Below are positions 59,374 to 64,000 of a stretch of DNA of 64,000 nt, one piece after another. Below the pieces are notes generated by a model, which was not told the DNA's origin, did not search any database, and was given only the letters and a program-made list of their open reading frames with translations. The DNA comes from Rugalucina vietnamica (lineage: Eukaryota; Mollusca; Bivalvia; Lucinida; Lucinidae): positions 23,935,456 through 23,999,455 of the forward strand of contig OZ024879.1 in NCBI GenBank assembly GCA_964017185.1. The letters run 5' to 3'. The position numbers and the translations under genes are program-made. The stretch's first letter is position 1. Every line of letters starts with the position of its first letter.

Positions 59374-60058
59374 TACATGATGTACACCCATTGGACATTT
59401 GCATGAAGAAATGTTATTGCGAAAAAATAATTTTTGACAAAATGACAGCTATGAGAACTTAGGCAATTTTTCTTAGTTTTTTTACAGGTAAGGGCTTTCA
59501 CGGGCCGATCAACTCCTACCACAGTTTTTGATGGAACAATTTGATGTCATGCCTACATGATGTACACCCCTTGGGCATTTGCATGAAGAAATTTTATTGT
59601 GAAAAAATAAATTTTGACAAAACTACAGCTATGAGAACTTAGACAATTTTTCTTAGTTTTTTTACAGGTAAGGGCTTTCACGGGCCGATCAACTCCTACC
59701 ACAGTTTGTGATGGAACAATTTGATATCGTGCCAAAATAATATACACTCACTGGACATTTGCACGAAGAAATTTTATTGCGAAAAAATAACTTTTTCTTA
59801 ATTGTTTTGATGGAACAATTTGATATCATACCTACATGATGTACACCCATTGGACATTTGCATGAAGAAATTATATTGCTTAAATAATTTTTATGGTAAA
59901 CAATTACCCTGCGGGGGGTATTTAATAAGCATTGCTTATTGACTCTTTTTTCATTAAGACTTACAACAGATGTAAGGTTTTGTATTAAGTGCCAGAGTAT
60001 CCGGTATTCACTCCTGAATTCTGAAACAGAAAATTTGAGAAATACCAGAACTTACAGC

Positions 60059-60791
60059 CATACATGTGATATTTTCTTTCTCCGAGGTCGGTGGATTTCC
60101 AGTTTGAAATCGTATTAATTGCTCTCATATCGGGAGGTTTATTTTCTCGTGGTCATGACCAATATTACATGGTCAAATTGTACTGAGGCTGATCAAGCTT
60201 ATTCTCTTTTTTTGTAGATGCTTTTGAAGCCGAAGAATGAAAAATAAAAATGAATAGCTTGTAAATTCAAACCATTTTATTATAACAAAATAAAAATTAT
60301 ACATACAAACATTCGAATACTGAAGCGCTTTAATCCAATGTCAGTACTACAATGGGATTTTCTTTGGACTCACTGTGGTACACTCCGTGATAGTTTTTGG
60401 TAATTCCGTTATTGATTACAAGGTCTATTTTCATTTCACTTGAACGCACATGTTGATGAGCAATTAAATAGCTGACGCCAGACTTGTTAAACCAATTATT
60501 CAGATTTAATCCCTCTTGTAAAAACATCAAGTATTGATAATCCAATTATTCACACATTATGACACATCCAAAAATAGCCATAGGTAATAAACAGAATCTA
60601 GGTCAAGATATCACGCAGCGTCTTCAGGACAACTACCGTATTTACCATCCTATAAGTTAAAAATTGTACTGTTGGATAAAAAGACAACTGCAAACAGCTC
60701 AAATAGGGGACTTCGGCAGATCGGGAGACCGTCGGGAGTGGGCCCTTGAAATCCCCAAAATACGCCGAGATAGGGAGATATCACATGTATG
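60059..60791. mobile_element. hAT-like element, 733-bp copy with perfect 8-bp duplication
   Basis: Tips CATACATGTGATAT and ATATCACATGTATG. Target CTTACAGC is at 60051-60058 and 60792-60799. Interior about 75% similar by eye to the 785-bp copy (AATGGGATTTTCTTTGGACT). Confidence 0.7.
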
Positions 60792-60799
60792 CTTACAGC

Positions 60800-61565
60800 A
60801 GTGGAAAACTGTAGTGATAGGCAAATAGCACAGACTCTGGTCAGACACTCCCTTAACAACAATAACAACTGCAAATCAAAGACACATTCACAGATGTTTT
60901 AGTTATGGGCAAGATAAATTTCATGCTAAATTTCATCATGTTGCTGGGTATTAAACCCACTGGTGTCTCTAGTTCTGTCTTGAAGCAAGACATATTTACT
61001 CCCCACCCCATAATACTGGTTACTACCTGAGAATCTGTGGTTATGTCCTGGTCCTGAGGTTACATGTCATACACATGTCTTATTGTTTTGGACCCCGAGA
61101 TACCTTTGCACTCTGCCTGAGATGAAAGGTAATTCGGGTACAGATGGTGCAAATTACAAGGTAATAAAATAATTAACTCCCCCAGTGCTACTGCAGTCAT
61201 TATGCAAATTTTGGTATGGTTATCTTGTGATTAATTATCTGTTGATAATTGTTATATCAATATGATAATCAGAATATTTAATTGTACATTTTAGAGGAAA
61301 ACAAAGTACAAATTCATGATTATCAGAATCTTTTGAATAACATTGCATTTTTAATCCGCTTTCTACATGAAATATTAACGATTTTGCACCTTGAGGAAAA
61401 TAGTTTTTTTATCTGACATGATCAGCTGATGACACACCCCCTGCAGTGAGCTGCAGCATCACCAACACTTTATTGCCCAGTTTTATAGTTGAAACCATAT
61501 GCCTACTTCATGGTTCAGGGAAGAAAAAATGCACAAAAATTTTATAAGAGATGTATATGCTATGA
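60800..61565. other. Intron 4 DNA, no feature seen
   Basis: AT-rich sequence with no reading frame, repeat relation or splice-consistent exon that I can support. Confidence 0.4.
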
Positions 61566-61670
61566 TAAAACAGTTTTCATGCTCAACTCAGCTGAGACCA
61601 AAATTTATCCTGCTCATAAATGTTAAAATGCCAAAATGCCAACATTTATGAGGAGGATAAATTACAGGTT
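61566..61670. mobile_element. Foldback element of the CTCAGCTGAG family
   Basis: CATGCTCAACTCAGCTGAGA, TTATCCTGCTCATAAATGTT and the inverse CATTTATGAGGAGGATAA. Confidence 0.45.
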
Positions 61671-61717
61671 ATTGTGATCTTAACTTAAAATTTCAATTTA
61701 TTAAGGCTATTTTCATG

Positions 61718-62120
61718 GACTAGTTAGACATTCACCACGAGGACCGAACAACTAACTAAATGTTGTGAACCACTGTAGAAGATGAGGGTGAGGTTAGGCG
61801 CCTGTAAAACCGGTTTAAGCCCTCCAGTAATTTTATATTACTGATTGTTCCAAGGCGATACTTCTGTTGTGATTCTAATTGTTTTGTGTTGTTGAGTCAA
61901 AATTTTGTGCTGTTTGAGCCTTATGTACGTTTTCATATTTTTAGTTCATTTCGGGTAACTGAGTGGCGGCCTATTGGGGAATAGCCGCTCACTCGGCTTG
62001 CGACATGTTTTCATGGTATAAGTACCTAAGTGTCATTTTACTTTTTTCAAACCCCTCGGTTTATGGAGTGGGAATTTCTTTCTGATTGCACCATTTCCTG
62101 ATCATTGCCAATTCATACTT
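61718..62120 (+). mobile_element. Non-LTR 5' region fragment
   Basis: Diverged copy of 28185-28580: GACTAGTTAGACATTCACCA, GGTAACTGAGTGGCGGCCTA, CTGATTGCACCATTTCCTGA. No coding sequence. It is followed at 62138-62200 by half of a CTCAGCTGAG foldback element. Confidence 0.5.
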
Positions 62121-62267
62121 TTTTTCAGTAATTATGAGCAGCCGAAGTTTTAGTTCAGCCAAGTTGAGCATGAAAAAAGTTTTATAACCTCGGGACATGG
62201 TATGACTGAAAAATTGTTGACTTGGAGGTAGCCAGGGTCCAGTATTACTTTTTTCCAAATATTATTT

Positions 62268-62504
62268 GAGCTGCCTCGTGGGAAAACCAACAATGTGGTT
62301 TACGACCAGGTCCGACACAAACCAACCTGTACAGTCACAGAAAAGAGCTAGAAGCTTGAAATTTCGGATTTAAGTAGAAGAGGAACTGTACTATCCGAGT
62401 AGCGAAAACAAAGGCGATTATCAGCTTCGCAGTTACTGCGAAGCTGATCTGTGCCTTTGTTTTAGTCTAGGCAGATTGTTGGTTTTCCCTTGTGGCGGCT
62501 CATT
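62268..62504 (-). mobile_element. Palindromic MITE copy 13
   Basis: Full-length, ends GAGCTGCCTCGTGGGAAAAC and GTGGCGGCTCAT. Hairpin ATCAGCTTCGCAG/CTGCGAAGCTGAT. Confidence 0.65.
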
Positions 62505-63029
62505 TGTATGTTTTGTTTTCAATGAGTATGTTATAAAATTACACATCAAAGGTAACGGAAGCGGTTATTGATTTTGGTAGATATTGACGCCTGGGGACTC
62601 TGATGGTGTTTTCCATTGAAAATCCGATAATTATAGCATGTCATGGTGTAATGATATTGATAACGAGGTGGAGTAATGAGCTGAAGGCTGGACATACATG
62701 AAACTATGGAATTCCGTATTCACATCGAATGTGAAAATATTGAATTTACACCCGGTGAAAAACAAGTTGCAAACAGCAACTGAATTGTTATGCAACTGAG
62801 ACTCCGGTTCTGATTTATAAGACATTAGAGTTATCTGATGAGTTGTTTGTTCTTGGTCTAACCCCTTGTATTCTGAGGGAAAATCCAGGTGGTGCTGTCA
62901 AACAAAGTCATATTTCCCAGGCTGTCATTTATGACCAAGAAACAAAAAAATAAAAGAAACCAAAAATGATGACTGGAACCCAGGCTAACTTGGAGGTTAA
63001 GCCACAAACAAAATCATAAGAATGCGCAT

Positions 63030-63247
63030 GAGCTGTGCAGAGTTTCTGACCAGGTCCGACACAAACTGGTCTGTGCAGCCACAGAGGATGGCTAGAAACT
63101 TGAGATTTCGGATTTGAAAAGATGAGGGATTGAACTATCTGTGTAACGAAAACAAAGGTGCTGATCAGCTGTGCAGTTACTGTACAGCTGATCTGCGCCT
63201 TTGTTTTCGCATATGCAAATCGTTGGTTTTCTCACGCGAAGGCTCAC
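63030..63247 (-). mobile_element. Palindromic MITE copy 14, beside exon 5 acceptor
   Basis: Hairpin GTGCTGATCAGCTGTGCAG / CTGTACAGCTGATCTGCGCC, which keeps pairing by matched changes (GCTGTGCAG against CTGTACAGC). Its end lies 15 bp before the exon 5 splice site. Confidence 0.6.
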
Positions 63248-63262
63248 ATATTTTCATTTCAG

Positions 63263-63427
63263 TATTCTGGTTACTACATATACTCCCTGCTGAGTACAAT
63301 CTCCAGCTTTCTAGGTCTCCTGCTACTTGTGATTCCAGTCTCCAAATATTTCCACAGTATTGTTCTCGACGACGGCAAGATGCTACACATGTTTATTATC
63401 TGCTGTTTTCCTTGTTGTGGTAAAAAG
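63263..63427 (+). CDS. MS4A-like gene, exon 5 (last in window)
   Basis: Fifty-five codons, acceptor TTTTCATTTCAG, donor AAG|GTGAGT, phase 0. Encodes helix 4 (LLSTISSFLGLLLLVIPV), a polar stretch (SKYFHSIVLDDGK) and a cysteine-rich end (CCFPCC) that could be palmitoylated. A palindromic MITE ends at 63247, so only about 15 bp of native intron remain before the exon. The gene continues beyond the window, or ends shortly after in a further exon. Confidence 0.7.
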
Positions 63428-63584
63428 GTGAGTTCTTTACAGTTGAAGAATTTCTCTAAAGATCAGATTCCAAAAATTTGGCCAACAAAGTCTGTTTCAT
63501 TATTCAAGTGTATAATTGATTACACAGGCATTTCAGAAGAAAAAAAAACAAACTTGAATGGTTTCCAAATTTACATATAATTCG

Positions 63585-63855
63585 CCATTACAAAAACGTG
63601 CCCATGCGATACTCAGACATTTTTAGAGTTGTAAAAAATGAAACTTTTCAGTTGTTAATTTTTGATATTTTTCTTATTTTTGCTCAAAACATAGATTGTA
63701 GGTTCACATTAGAACCGCCTCGCCAAGGCGGTTCTAATGAGTACGGTACCCATAGTCTATGTTTTGGAGCAAAATTGAGAAAAATAGGTATACCCCTGCA
63801 TGCCCCAGTTTTTCTATATAAAAGTTGTGTATAAGGGGGTATATATTTCACAGCC
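63585..63855. mobile_element. MITE of the CATAGATTGTGGGTAC family, copy g
   Basis: Arms ACATTAGAACCGCCTCGCCA and GGCGGTTCTAATGAGTACGG, end TATAAGGGGGTATATATTTC. Confidence 0.6.
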
Positions 63856-63919
63856 ATGTTATCCTGAAGGCTGATGCAATAGAACAATGTTCATTTCACT
63901 AGATTTTGTTTACATCATG

Positions 63920-64000
63920 AAAACATGTCCATGTAATGTATACCCCCTTATACCCCACTTTTATATAACAAAACTGGGGCATGCAGGGGTATATCTATTT
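63920..64000. mobile_element. MITE of the CATAGATTGTGGGTAC family, copy h, cut by window edge
   Basis: AAAACATGTCCATGTAATGT and the outer TACCCCCTTATACCCCACTT, matching the start of copy b. Confidence 0.5.

Larger units (their letters stand above)
55178..59945 (+). mobile_element. HINE-like element, plus orientation, carrying two inserted elements
   Basis: Starts TATACCCCCCGCCAAAACG with the terminal hairpin and a GTCCGTCC run, then core units of about 175 bp (GGGCTTTCACGGGCCGATCA). It ends at the inner repeat GCGGGGGGTAT followed by a hairpin AATAAGC-ATT-GCTTATT. A hAT-like element (55760-56544) and a Tc1-like element (56663-59373) interrupt it. Lies in intron 4 of the MS4A-like gene. Confidence 0.6.
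43641..63427 (+). other. Gene span: MS4A/CD20-like four-helix membrane protein, 5 exons, 3' end outside window
   Basis: Exons 43641-43822 (ATG at 43648), 44522-44625, 47455-47511, 54706-54813 and 63263-63427 join in phases 1,0,0,0 to 203 codons without a stop. Hydrophobic segments lie at residues about 44-70, 84-106, 117-138 and 154-175. The segment order, the LG..Q.L.GL.. style first helix and the G.IF..LL...GS...A second helix suggest the MS4A/CD20-like family of tetraspan membrane proteins, which work in receptor signalling or trafficking at the plasma membrane. That is family knowledge, not shown here. Other small tetraspan families cannot be excluded. Confidence 0.7.

Noticed and set aside
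63158..63580. A 140-codon open frame as a single gene
   Set aside because: Its first part lies in a MITE and its end runs into an intron. Only 63263-63427 is exon, with splice sites on both sides.

Overview
The window is metazoan, intron-rich and packed with repeats. Host exons are short (57 to 288 bp), have GT-AG borders and lie kilobases apart. The rest is low-copy MITEs, rolling-circle-like elements with core tandem repeats, CR1/jockey-type non-LTR retrotransposon fragments and satellites. No bacterial-style operons, CRISPR, rRNA or phage genes are visible. Palindromic MITEs together with elements carrying 160-180 bp core repeats resemble mollusc, especially bivalve, genomes. The organism call is an inference, not a match.

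Two host genes can be reconstructed by splice phase. On the minus strand (about 928-24163, possible promoter near 25.45-25.50 kb) seven exons join without a frame break into about 330 codons from an ATG. The gene is still open at the left edge. From family memory it resembles CCDC60. On the plus strand (43641-63427) five exons join into 203 codons of a four-helix membrane protein resembling the MS4A/CD20 family. It is still open at the right edge. The genes point away from each other, with about 19 kb of retrotransposon debris between them.

The most unusual feature occurs in both genes: a minisatellite whose unit is a copy of a 3' splice site plus the first bases of the following exon. Intron 3 of the MS4A-like gene ends in about 84 copies of a 60-bp unit (49701-54740). 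Intron 2 of the CCDC60-like gene has about 12 copies of a 43-bp unit (16271-16792), the last being the real acceptor. In both, a decoy acceptor would lead to an in-frame TGA within one unit.

Layout. 1-11 kb: exons 7 and 6 plus three tracts of a HINE/Helentron-like element, inserted into one another. 11.2-15.7 kb: exons 5 and 4, separated by a 3.9-kb element with TTA target duplications. 16-20 kb: exon 3, its acceptor array, and a 2,961-bp element with 566-bp terminal inverted repeats that split a MITE. 20-25 kb: exons 2 and 1, MITEs and a second core-repeat element. 25.5-33 kb: foldback elements, decayed retrotransposons, a 311-bp tandem repeat and palindromic repeats. 33.4-42.2 kb: two damaged non-LTR elements in opposite orientation, one interrupted by a hAT-like element with a perfect 8-bp duplication. 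43.6-64 kb: the MS4A-like gene, whose introns hold a third core-repeat element, Tc1/mariner-like and hAT-like non-autonomous elements, and the acceptor array.
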